Assembly (NCBI GenBank): GCA_023213395.1
Contig: CM041465.1
Coordinates: 165,051,741-165,115,740 of the forward strand
Direction of reading: 5' to 3'
Length of the DNA stretch: 64,000 nt
Source of the DNA: Cycas panzhihuaensis
Lineage: Eukaryota > Cycadophyta
Both the position numbers and the translations under genes were made by a program. Shown piece by piece: positions 9,961-19,180 of this stretch. The stretch's first letter is position 1, and each line of letters starts with the position of its first letter. A model generated the notes under the pieces. That model made no database searches, had not been told where the DNA came from, and was given only the letters and a program-made list of their open reading frames with translations.

Positions 9961-12728
9961 GTATACCCTGGTCAGAAGTTGTTTTCTTCCTCTTCCTAGC
10001 TTTCCCCACTTTTTGATACTGGCATATTACCACGTTTTTTTTCTTTCTACCTCATACTAAGCTCTCTAATTCTACCCAGTAACTTACTAATTTTCCTATC
10101 CGTTTGTTCCAACTTATATTCCTAGTTTTCTCCTTTCCTATTAACCAATCCTACTGTTTTCTGCCTAATGTGTGGAACACTTAAGTGGCTCCAATCTTTC
10201 TTCCTAATGACATTGTGCTAGGTGTTTTGGGGTACAATCCCTACCAACAAACACGGATAGTTTATCTAAAACTCACTCATTCCCAAGGTCAAAGCCATCT
10301 CCTAACTGATATTTAGATTGAATTATATGTGAAGACCAAGAAAAGGGGAATGTCATGCATATGGCTTCACTGTACAAATCCATAATCATTGGAGCCAAGG
10401 ACTCAATCATGTGCTCCAAGAATTCAGATTGTAAGACATTTATATCTTTAGCTTTATTGGAATGCAACATATTGGTGGGCTTTCAAACTAAGCTATGAAT
10501 AAAGAAGACGAAGGATAAGGATCAAGACTGAAACACGATAGGAGATTAGTAAGGCATATGATCTAAGTTCGTGGCATTATAGAAACATGTATCATGAATT
10601 GATATTTGCATGATGGATTTCCTCAGTAAAAATGCCTATCAAACTGACTTAGGTGAGTTGTAAAGGGCATGAACAGGGTCAAGTCTTCTTAAGGATAAGA
10701 AACAACGTTTCTTACTCCTAAGTATGTGAAAACATTCACAGTGAGTGGTGTTAGCGACCTCAGGGTGATGGACAAAGTCCATTTTAAGTTTCTTATCCAA
10801 TTGTTTACAATCTTTGCCAAATGATTTATCCATTGGACAGGATCCTCAAGGATTGGAAGCAGTAAGTTGTTTCACACTATGCTGATGAGAATCTCTAGTT
10901 CAATCTAGTTAGAATATGTACTAGATAGGAAATTGGCCTTTGTGAAAGAGGTGTTAGAGAGGGGATCTGATCTGTAATGAAATCAAAACAAGAAGGAAAT
11001 GAAGATGACAAGAAGACAGATGGCTGGAGTGTTTAGATGTTCAACAATCATAAGGGTTGTGACCGAAAAAATGGCCAGATTCAGGCCAGCAATAAAAGTT
11101 GAAGCTACATCTGCCAGCAGTAATTGAACTTGTGACAAAGATAGTGGCTTCCAACCTAGCAACCAACGACCGGTAGGGAATGGATGAGCAACAAGCAATT
11201 GGCAAGTTAGTGACCAACAACCAACAAACAGTAGTGCCCAAGATGAGAACTGTGGCACGTAGTACAGCACATGGCTGCAAGGATTCACTCCCATAGGTTA
11301 TGACATGGGAAAGATGCTATGGTAATTAAGATAAACAAGAATAACTTTCAAAAACCATTCAGGATGTGGTTATTATTTGTTATCAGTTGATGCAATAAAA
11401 AGCAGTTACACCCTTCAGGCATCTCCAGCAATGAGCATTCTGCTAAGAAGACTGTAAAAGCTTAGGGGAGATACAATAGAAGGATAGTTAGAAATAAATG
11501 AGACTTGTACAAGCTATCTTTACACATTGTAACGAGTAACCCCTTTCCTTAGGTTCCTTCAAGGGATCCTTTGGGTGAGGTTCACTTTATATTAATAAAA
11601 TATGCTTAATTGATGTCTTTTCTGCATATTATGTAATATTATTAGTTCTCTCATTTATGTCATTTCTGTAATGAAGTTGTGGCTGCTATTTATTTAGCAC
11701 AAGCAACACAATCCGTAGACTGAACCTCTACATACTCAGATCACTGGGTTATGGAACTAGCAGCTGCTACTAAACCTAGCTGTTAATTACTAAGCCAACC
11801 CTGGAGTGCTTAGAGGGAGCCATCCTGATTGCATTGATGTTAAGGCCTTGAACTGCCATACAGTGTACATTTAAATTCTGGTATCAGATCTAGCTTTATG
11901 ACTCAAATCATGAATCATTTGGATCTCAAGGCTAAGGCCCTGAACTGGTTCAGATCAGGATCCAGATAGCAGGTTGGGCCAAGTGTATGACATAATCATC
12001 ATCATACATGGGGTCAAAATCAATGGTGACGCTACAAGTGGAATGTAGAGGGGAAGTTGAACTAAAAGCAGGAATGGAAATAGGCAACCGGCCACAGAGG
12101 ATGCAAGAGAAGAATGCATGGTCAGCTGTTAGTAAATGGGGGCAGTGACCAATTAAAGGGTAAAAGGTAAACCAGTAAAGACAACAAACTGACCAGAGAC
12201 CCAAGCTGAAAGGCAAATCCAAAAATGTTGTGGTTCACTATCAAAATAGCCAGTCAGACCACCTTTGTACCAGTTTGTAGATTCAATAGACCATTTAAGA
12301 CATGCTTTAGACCTAAAAGACTGTTTTAGTAGGGTTTTAGAGAATAAGTCTACTCTTCTCTCTGTCCCCACACCAATATACATGATGATTTTCAATGCAC
12401 CTTCATAAACTAATGCAAGAGTCAAACGACCTTATATAGGTGGACAAAGACACTGCTCTATTTTTCAATTCAATCAACATATAATTAGTATTAAATTCCA
12501 AAACATTGCAGCATTTTGGCCAAGCAGGTCCAAAACCCAAGAGAGTGAATTAGCTTCCAATTGCTCTAGAGCCTACATCCATTTTTCCAAGTGAAAAGCC
12601 CTGGTATTAATGAAGATCCAAATTAACAGGTACAACCAATATGATACTACCCAAACAGACGACAATATAAAGATTCAGACAAGGCTACCAGTTCACAAAA
12701 GTTATCTCTGAAAAGTAATCAAGTTTAC
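9961..12728. other. Non-coding host DNA, probably intron or decayed repeats
   Basis: I find no convincing coding exon on either strand. I looked on the minus strand for the next conserved blocks of the IBR3-type kinase domain and did not see them. A primer-site-like string near 11879 has no LTR attached. Short open frames here lack recognisable motifs. If the two exons to the right belong to a working gene, this is the intron downstream of them. Confidence 0.5.
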
Positions 12729-12860
12729 CTGCCTCTTGCAGTAATTTTCCCGGCGTCCATATTGGCCCAACCCAATCGCATCAACATCCACCCTATGTAA
12801 CATAGCCAATGTTTTGGCAGTAGCATGGTACATAGATCTTCTTTGCTTTGGTTCAATTTC
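12729..12860 (-). CDS. IBR3: Exon of IBR3/ACAD10-like gene (kinase-like N-terminal domain), downstream exon
   Basis: This 132-bp exon encodes 44 residues with no stop, including DVDAIGLGQYGRRENYCKRQ and the helix YHATAKTLAMLHRV. The block is characteristic of the N-terminal aminoglycoside-phosphotransferase-like domain of plant IBR3, an acyl-CoA dehydrogenase-family protein implicated in peroxisomal metabolism of the auxin precursor indole-3-butyric acid. The acceptor is TTTAG before GAAATT and the donor is GTAAAC after AGGCAG. Both boundaries are phase 0, and the peptide joins the neighbouring exon in the family order. The symbol rests on remembered family similarity. A closely related ACAD10/11-type gene is the alternative. 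Confidence 0.8.
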
Positions 12861-13151
12861 CTAAACAGGTAAATAGATCAGTACACAAAAGCACCATGCT
12901 AATAAGGAAGCCGTTTCAAGCATGTGAAGTGCTAGTCGACAAACTGCACAATGGAAACAGCATTACCAAAAAGGGGGCATAATGTGTGATGTCATGCCTT
13001 AATTATAGCCTTGTTCCAAATCCCACTTGATTTTTACCTTAAATAAAAACAAAGCTAAAACTTTCTCAAGGACAATAATCAATTACTAATTGTAGGCTTT
13101 GTTATTTAATTAGCAGCTATAGGTAATATTATCGAAATACTTGTCTCTTAC
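12861..13151 (-). other. Intron between the two IBR3-like exons (291 bp)
   Basis: On the minus strand it begins GTAAGAGA and ends CCTGTTTAG, a normal GT-AG intron. It holds no coding sequence. Confidence 0.8.
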
Positions 13152-13292
13152 CGGTAATCCAGGATTCAGAAAAATGCGCCCATCCAAATACTCCATGATG
13201 TAAAAGGGGGTACCAATCACATTGATATCTGTACAAAGACAATAAACCTTTGGAACCGGAACATCTGTATATGTTCCTAAAGCCTCCAAAAC
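13152..13292 (-). CDS. IBR3: Exon of IBR3/ACAD10-like gene (kinase-like N-terminal domain), upstream exon
   Basis: This 141-bp exon encodes 47 uninterrupted residues: [20 protein letters not shown], then [20 protein letters not shown] and [21 protein letters not shown] is the nucleotide-binding-lobe signature of the APH-like domain fused in front of acyl-CoA dehydrogenase in IBR3/ACAD10 proteins. The acceptor AATTCCAG precedes it and the donor GTAAGAG follows, both phase 0. The exon that should precede it, with the REFQ-type end of the first lobe, is not visible between here and the Gypsy-2 insertion. Intact exons and splice sites argue for a real gene, or a very recent fragment. Confidence 0.85.
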
Positions 13293-13683
13293 CTGGAATT
13301 TGCATCCAAATATAAAGTTTAGGCAAATGATAAATAATCTCCTTGATGTTCTTTTCTCCAAGAACAATGTGTGTGTGTGTGAATTCAACATAAGGAAACA
13401 CCCAATTACTATCATTTAACAAACAGTGCCGATACAATTCTTAAAATGTGTTTCAAGGAAACCAGCCCCAAGTGCACCCAGCTATTTCTAACATATCTAC
13501 TGGAAGAAACATTTGCAATGGTTAGGCTGAAGGACCAGAAGTACCAATATATAAATTTCTGGAACAGTAAGCATTAAGCAATATGATATCATGCTTTGAC
13601 CCAGAATTATCAGTGACATTTTACGTCTTTTAAAGAACTGCTTTACATTTCATTGTTCCAGTATACAAAAAGAACAGGATTTA
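13293..13683. other. Host DNA up to the Gypsy-2 insertion, no gene seen
   Basis: This is presumed intron upstream of the IBR3-like exons. It contains a short GT dinucleotide run (13369-13381) and nothing else I can name. Confidence 0.5.
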
Positions 13684-14512
13684 TGTTGGAGCATAATGTG
13701 ACACGCTGGGCTATGGGCAACCAGAGAGGAGCCGACTTTCCTTGGACTATGCAGGTACGGACCGTACGGAAGTACGTATGCAGCGAAAAATGGAGAATCC
13801 AGCATTGCAGTGCGTATGAGGTGCGTGCACTGTAAGGTACGTAACACAGATACATACCTCTGGGCAGAACATAAGCGAATAGGATCGGTACGCATGGAAA
13901 GACCGGATGTAAGGGAGCACAGGTGACGTCGGACGTGCGGACGGACGTATGGGACGAGTTAAAACAACGATTAAGGAATCTAACCAATGGTTAGGAAGAG
14001 GTATGAATGATGGAAAAGGTACGGTTATGATGAGCGGTCATAACCCTTCAAATGAAAAAGACACCAAGGAGCATATTTATGTGACTTCCTAAAGGGCCAT
14101 TCGTTAGGGTGAGAGCCAAGTATACCAAGACGCATTGGTACGGAGACCAAGATGCATGACTGAAGCCGTGTATTGTGATGGGTACCTCCTGGGTACGCAT
14201 GTGACAGATTCATTGTATAAGGTTGGAATGCACAGGGAATGCAATCCAGCACCTTGTGTAAAAGAAATATTGCTTAATGAAATAAGAAGTTACGTGGAAA
14301 ACTGTGTATTCTCTGTGTTGCAAGGACTGAATGTGGAATATGTGCTGATTTCTGTACTGTTGTGTGCCGTTGTGATATAAGTATGTGGAAACATTAATAA
14401 TCTATGGAATATATGTGGATAATGATGTTGACTGTATCCTAACTAGAATATAACCCGTATAACCTTGACAAGTGTACTGTTCCCATAAGCACAGTGGGAA
14501 CCCTAGTCAACA
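13684..14512 (+). repeat. 5' LTR of Gypsy-2 (829 bp, GTAC-rich)
   Basis: It starts TGTTGGAGCATAATGTGACA and ends CCCTAGTCAACA. I count 11 GTAC tetramers where about 3 would be expected by chance, several as GGTACG or CGTACG. The same motif dominates the array in front of the 3' ORF. Confidence 0.93.
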
Positions 14513-14529
14513 TTGGTTCCGTTGCCTAC
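14513..14529 (+). other. Primer-binding site of Gypsy-2
   Basis: TTGGTTCCGTTGCCTAC directly follows the LTR. It is not the initiator-Met site. It resembles the TGGCGCCGTTGCC-type site (Asp tRNA) seen in Tat/Athila-like elements, with two mismatches. Gypsy-6 has the same string and Gypsy-7 a decayed one. Confidence 0.7.
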
Positions 14530-14652
14530 GTCCATTGAGGAGGGACAGGGCCCAGGAGCCTCAAGAAGAGGAATGTGTAAAGGGCAGAGGACCCTAGCTG
14601 CCATCGTGATGGCAGGCTGTAACTAAGCCTCCGGCAGCCAAGGGACCTTCCA

Positions 14653-16338
14653 ATGCCACCTAAGAGGCCTTCAAAGGCGGAAGAGCCACAAAAGGATACT
14701 TCACCCAAAGGGAAGGAAACAAGCAGACAGAGGGCATTACAATGGTCGAAGGAATCAAAACTGAGAAGGGCAAGGAGATTAAGTTCGCAGAACAACGAGA
14801 CTAAGGGAAAGTACGTTGAAGAATTTGAGGCAAGTGGAGCCCAGACACCTCAAGAACAAGAAGAGGGAACTAATGGCGAACGTATGGTACTAACACCAGC
14901 CCTAATCAAAGATGACCTGTTTAGCCCAGAATATGAAGAAAAACCAAAGGTGGATGAGAAGCATAAAGAAACTTTAAAAGAGGGAAGTATACCTGTGGAG
15001 GACAGTCCGAAGGACCTAAGTGATAGCGAGAAGAAGGCGGAGGAAGGTCCCTCGGCATATTGGGAAAATAAGCTCACAAGACAGCTTTTTGAGGATTCAT
15101 CAGACAGGATCCGATCACCATATATAACAGTGACACCATTAACAATACAAGTGCCAGGTGTAGTGGAACCTATACAAATTAAAACCCCATTTAAGAATCC
15201 GTTATTTGGGAAAGATAACATTGGAGTGGGCACTTCAAATACATCTCCAAAGGAAAAGACTGAAGGGAAGGAGACAAAGTCTAATAAGGAGGAGAAAGGG
15301 GAAGAATCACCACCAGGTGGAACACCATTACAATCCCCCAAGATGGATGATTACAGAGACTTTGGAAAGCTGATTTTCAACGACACTTCGGATGCAGCCG
15401 AACACATATACCTCTTTCAGAATCTGATTGACGTGAAGAAGATTACAGACGAGGATGAGATAAAAGCCAGATTCGCCTGTACACTGAGGGGAGTACCGTT
15501 GGCATGGTACAAAGAAGTAAACAAGAATGACTCATGGGTAAAAATCAAGAAATCCTTCGAAGAAAGATTCCAGAAATTCCGTAGCAACGAAGCAGTGGAA
15601 ATTGCCCTAAGGGAAATCAAACAAAGGCCAGGAGAATCAATGTTAACTTATATCAGCAGAATGAAAATCATTGCGGCCAGTATGATCAATGAAACGGTAA
15701 CTGACCACAATATGAAGAATTATTTTGTTAGGGGATTGAATGAAAAACTGAGAGCCATGATGCATGCCCATCCGTTAAAATCATTTAAAAATGCCCAAGA
15801 TTTAGCATTGGACTTTGAAATGGAAATGGATGCACAGGCAGGAGGACACGACTCCCTCCTATTAAGATTGCAAGAGGAAATCAGGGAACTCAAGCAAAAC
15901 CAATATAATCGACCCTTCTGCCAGGTGGAAGTAGCAGAAGAGGAATCGGAACTAGAAGCCCTAAGAAAGGAAGTGGCGAGGTTAAAAATAAGAAATAGCA
16001 GAGAAGAAGAAACGACAAAGAAGAAAGACCATGAAGGCAGAGTGACAAAATGGTGCCATATCTGTGAAGAGAATTCACATACGACGAAAGAATATGAACT
16101 CAACCCAAAGAATAGAGCGTTGCACCAAAGAGATAAATGGTGCCACATATGCGATGTAGATACGCATATGACCAAGGATTGCTTCTATAATCCCAAAGGA
16201 AAAGCATACAGAGGACGAGGCAGGGGAATGGGAGGCAACCCACCTCGAAACGTTTATACAATGAGGGGTACACAGGAACCCTCGAGAAAAAAACAACCAA
16301 TAGGAAGATGCCTCATTTGTTTGCAATTTGGGCACTGA
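14653..16338 (+). CDS. Gypsy-2 gag (capsid/nucleocapsid), 561 codons, truncated at third knuckle
   Basis: Gag packages element RNA and builds the virus-like particle. Residues about 1-230 are charged and low-complexity. The retrotransposon gag domain spans about 245-400 (RFACTLRGVPLAWYKEV, WVKIKKSFEERFQKFR, RPGESMLTYISRMKIIAASM). A coiled segment (RLQEEIRELKQN) follows. There are two knuckles: CHICEENSHTTKEY near 467, whose last Cys is Tyr, and an intact CHICDVDTHMTKDC near 496. A third, CLICLQFGH, is cut by a TGA where a Trp or similar codon is expected. The ATG is also conserved in Gypsy-6 (complement 45771-45773), which supports the start. Confidence 0.93.
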   Translation: MPPKRPSKAEEPQKDTSPKGKETSRQRALQWSKESKLRRARRLSSQNNETKGKYVEEFEASGAQTPQEQEEGTNGERMVLTPALIKDDLFSPEYEEKPKVDEKHKETLKEGSIPVEDSPKDLSDSEKKAEEGPSAYWENKLTRQLFEDSSDRIRSPYITVTPLTIQVPGVVEPIQIKTPFKNPLFGKDNIGVGTSNTSPKEKTEGKETKSNKEEKGEESPPGGTPLQSPKMDDYRDFGKLIFNDTSDAAEHIYLFQNLIDVKKITDEDEIKARFACTLRGVPLAWYKEVNKNDSWVKIKKSFEERFQKFRSNEAVEIALREIKQRPGESMLTYISRMKIIAASMINETVTDHNMKNYFVRGLNEKLRAMMHAHPLKSFKNAQDLALDFEMEMDAQAGGHDSLLLRLQEEIRELKQNQYNRPFCQVEVAEEESELEALRKEVARLKIRNSREEETTKKKDHEGRVTKWCHICEENSHTTKEYELNPKNRALHQRDKWCHICDVDTHMTKDCFYNPKGKAYRGRGRGMGGNPPRNVYTMRGTQEPSRKKQPIGRCLICLQFGH

Positions 16339-16456
16339 AAATCTGAATGCCCAACCAAAGCGAATACTGACGAAGTAAACCGTCAGATGTAACAACTACG
16401 GACCAAGTGAGCATAAAACAGAGGATTGTAAAAGGAAAGCCAAAGCCACTACTCTA

Positions 16457-17905
16457 ATGACGATTATACCGGAAAGCAAAAATGTGAAACTCCAAAACAA
16501 ACAAAAGGAGAAACAAAACGGAGGATATCCAGATCCGCAAATAGAAATAAATCGATTTAAACAAGCAAAACAAGTGTTGGAGGACTTAGCTCAAGAAGCA
16601 AGTGCATTACCAATGGGGAAGCCAGAAACCAAATATATATACGTACGGAAAAACAAGCAAAAAGAGAAAGATAACGTACCAAAAGAACCAAAGGTACAGC
16701 CTCAAATGGTACAAATGGAAGAATTATTCAAAGGATTACCAGCTGAGAACATTTCGAGAATGTTGTTGTTGATGGAGAATTTGGTAAAACAACTACAATT
16801 AACCATTCCCCTATGCCAAGTAATTGATTGGATTAAAGGAGGAATATTACAATGCGGAATTACAAAAAGTTTAAAGAAAGTAATGCCATCATTTCACATG
16901 GATCCTATGGTGACAATGATGGTACTGGGAGAAACATTTCCAATAGTAATTGTCGACGAAGGCACAGCCGTCAACGTATTACCTGCTTCAACATGGCAAA
17001 AACTGGGAAGCCCAAAGTTGGAAGCAGCAACATATTCGTTAAAGTTGGCCAATGAATTATTAGTGCGACCTATGGGAAGATTAGCCGACATCAAGGTGGA
17101 TGTGGCAGGAATTATCGTAAAGATTGACTTTACCATTGTAGAAACAGAAAAAGGGGCAACACCCTATCCAGCACTATTGGGGAGGCCGTGGCTATATAAG
17201 ATCCAGTGCCTCCAAAACTGGAAGAATGCGACCTTCACTTTATCGGATAATGGGAACAAAGTGGTATTACCGATGTTGGGAAGAAGTTCCATTGAGATGA
17301 TACCAAACGAGGGATCCAGCATGACTGTCGTAAGCGAAACAACAGCCTCTTCCCTCGATGAAGAGAACCTCTATCATATTGCTGAAAAGCCCACCAAATC
17401 GATCGATCACCAGGAGGAAGAACCGACTTATTTTGGAGAAATATATAACTCTTCAGACAATGAAAACGGGATGAGATTTGTGGATTATTGGCTACGGGAC
17501 GCATATAAAGTCAACCCCTCATCCTATAGGTGTAACCTACTTTGTCAGAATGCAACTGAGGACGTTGATATTAAATCTAAATCTTTTGATTATACCAGTG
17601 TTAATAATAACATAAAAAACCTAGACCCAAACCCAAATCCCCCTTTTAACCCAAAACCTTACCCTAATTCACCTCCTAATACCTCAACCCCCTCTAACCC
17701 TAACCTTCCCTCTACCTCCAGTGTGGGTCTTGAGGTAGACTGCCCTTCCCCACCCCCATCCCAGCCCGAGGAAGGAAGTAACAAACCTTCCTCATCTTCT
17801 TTAGAGGTACACCTACCCAGCAGAAGATCTTTTTCAACCATCGGCGCCAAATTTAAGGAAGAAGAAAAGGAACTTGCTGAGAGTATCCTAGAGATTCCGG
17901 TCTAG
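16457..17905 (+). CDS. Gypsy-2 aspartic protease region and proline-rich spacer
   Basis: This open frame of 482 codons was originally continuous with gag. The protease catalytic loop reads VIVDEGTAVNVLP near residue 172. The Gypsy-6 copy has VDGGAAVNVLP, so a Gly has become Glu next to the catalytic Asp. GRPWLYKIQCLQNW follows, the usual downstream protease block. Residues about 385-470 are a proline/serine-rich spacer (NPNPNPPFNPKPYPNSPP) that leads toward the missing RT. The first ATG is an artefact of the frame break near 16340-16450. Confidence 0.85.
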   Translation: MTIIPESKNVKLQNKQKEKQNGGYPDPQIEINRFKQAKQVLEDLAQEASALPMGKPETKYIYVRKNKQKEKDNVPKEPKVQPQMVQMEELFKGLPAENISRMLLLMENLVKQLQLTIPLCQVIDWIKGGILQCGITKSLKKVMPSFHMDPMVTMMVLGETFPIVIVDEGTAVNVLPASTWQKLGSPKLEAATYSLKLANELLVRPMGRLADIKVDVAGIIVKIDFTIVETEKGATPYPALLGRPWLYKIQCLQNWKNATFTLSDNGNKVVLPMLGRSSIEMIPNEGSSMTVVSETTASSLDEENLYHIAEKPTKSIDHQEEEPTYFGEIYNSSDNENGMRFVDYWLRDAYKVNPSSYRCNLLCQNATEDVDIKSKSFDYTSVNNNIKNLDPNPNPPFNPKPYPNSPPNTSTPSNPNLPSTSSVGLEVDCPSPPPSQPEEGSNKPSSSSLEVHLPSRRSFSTIGAKFKEEEKELAESILEIPV

Positions 17906-17961
17906 GAAACAAAATTGCCACTCCAGAAGATAGAAATCATGGAGAATACGTTGGACATTAT

Positions 17962-18345
17962 GTGAAACCCTTTTATGAAGAACCACTATGTGGAATTTCC
18001 CATTTGATACATTGTAGAGAACATTGGTTGGAAGAAGGATTAATAAACCAGGATCAATTAAGGGATCATAAGAAGAAACTGACAAAGCATACCACACCAA
18101 GGAAAAGGCGAAAAAAGACAAGGCACGACCGCCACAACAAGACATCGTATTTCAAGAAGGGTGATCGAGTATGGCGATTCGACAACAAATCCCAAACAAC
18201 CCAAGGAGAATTGAAGATGCATTGGAAAGGCCCATATATGATTGAGAAGGTGTACCAAAATGGAATTATACAGATGAAGAAACTATCAAGCCAGCTACTA
18301 CCTGAAATGGTCAAGGGTAGTAAACTGAAACCCTATATCAACTAG
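17962..18345 (+). pseudogene. Gypsy-2 deletion junction and integrase C-terminal GPY/F tail
   Basis: The first 40 or so residues (MKPFYEEPLCGISHLIHCRE) match sequence found after the protease in Gypsy-6. The rest (RHDRHNKTSYFKKGDRVW, WKGPYMIEKVYQNGIIQM, KGSKLKPYIN) is the integrase C-terminal GPY/F module that in Gypsy-6 ends at 39154. The intervening RT, RNase H and integrase core, about 3 kb in Gypsy-6, is gone. It is a clean internal deletion in an otherwise readable frame. Confidence 0.88.
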
Positions 18346-18613
18346 GATGGAGCAACTTACCAGTCGGATCAGCTGGTTGTACTATAACGCGTTGCATGAC
18401 GTTGAGGCAAATCGAATTACCTTGATACCGGAATGTGATCTAGTTCGGTATGGAAACAAAAATACAAAAAAATGAAAAAACAAGAAAAACAACCATAACT
18501 TATATTATATACATAAGCAATATGAAGAATCATTGAAAACAAGGATATTATGACTAAAAGAATCAAGGATAAGAAAGAATTCTGTCAAGAAATCTGAATT
18601 TTTACATACATAT
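18346..18613 (+). other. Gypsy-2 spacer after pol, no gene seen
   Basis: A-rich sequence between the integrase tail and the GTAC array. No open frame of interest. Confidence 0.6.
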
Positions 18614-18972
18614 CGGCAAAATACACTATACGTACCTGAGAAAGTATGTTACCAAGTACGCACTGTGTAAAATACAGTATACATACCAGAAAAGAACGTT
18701 ATCTGGTACGCACGGTCTAAATAAGACAAAATACACTCTGCGTATCGAAAAAAAGTATGCTATCTAGTACACACTATGTAAAACAGGCTAAATATATTAT
18801 ATAAGGGAGAAGTACGCTACGGGGTATGCATAGTGAAAATTGGATAAGTTAGACAGTTTATACTATGCGTACCTGAAAAAGTATGCCGTCGAAGTACGCA
18901 TAGAACAAAGAGGCGAATAAGACAAAAGTATATATTACGTACCTGCAAGCATTCCCGTGCGGTACGCAACCG
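18614..18972 (+). repeat. GTAC-rich degenerate tandem array upstream of the extra ORF
   Basis: About six units of 50-75 bp follow the pattern TATACGTACCTGA, an A-rich gap, AAGTATGYTACC, then RAGTACGCA. Nine GTAC tetramers occur in about 360 bp. Each unit has an inverted character (TACGTACC near one end, GGTACGCA-like at the other). The corresponding region of Gypsy-6 (38345-38936, other strand) holds the same kind of units, so the array is a conserved part of the family. Confidence 0.85.
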
Positions 18973-19153
18973 GAGATCGAGCACAATTCTATCCGGATTC
19001 TCAACAGCAAGCAGCCGAGCACAACCTTGCGATCCAGGGAGACAGAAGGACGTAATTCGGCCTCAATTTAGCGAGTATACAATCCAGCAAACAGTAACCA
19101 TACCAGAAAAGGTATGCACGTAGGGTTTGTACCCATAATCCAGGAAATTTCAG

Positions 19154-19180
19154 TTTTCTCTCTCGAACCCCATAGCCAGC
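19154..19180 (+). promoter_or_regulatory. Possible 3' splice acceptor before the extra ORF of Gypsy-2
   Basis: A pyrimidine tract (TTTTCTCTCTC) is followed by CCCATAG and CCAG just before the ATG. Gypsy-6 has TTTCTTTCTTTATCTCT then CCACAG two bases before its ATG. Matching placement in both copies suggests that the ORF is made from a spliced message. This is inference from sequence only. Confidence 0.45.

Noticed and set aside
11879-11891. TGGTATCAGATCT, resembling an initiator-Met primer site in host DNA
   Set aside because: No TG..CA LTR end precedes it and no second LTR or pol block is near, so I treat it as chance or a relic too old to delimit.
11950-12425. Two overlapping minus-strand open frames of about 90 codons each
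   Set aside because: No recognisable motif, rich in hydrophobic low-information sequence, and they lie where an intron of the IBR3-like gene is expected.
13110-13437. Reading the whole minus-strand open frame as one protein
   Set aside because: Only 13152-13292 matches the family. The rest is intron read-through beyond clear GT and AG splice sites.
18614-18972. CRISPR-like array
   Set aside because: Units are uneven in length and diverged, with no constant repeat plus unique spacers, and they lie inside a plant retrotransposon.
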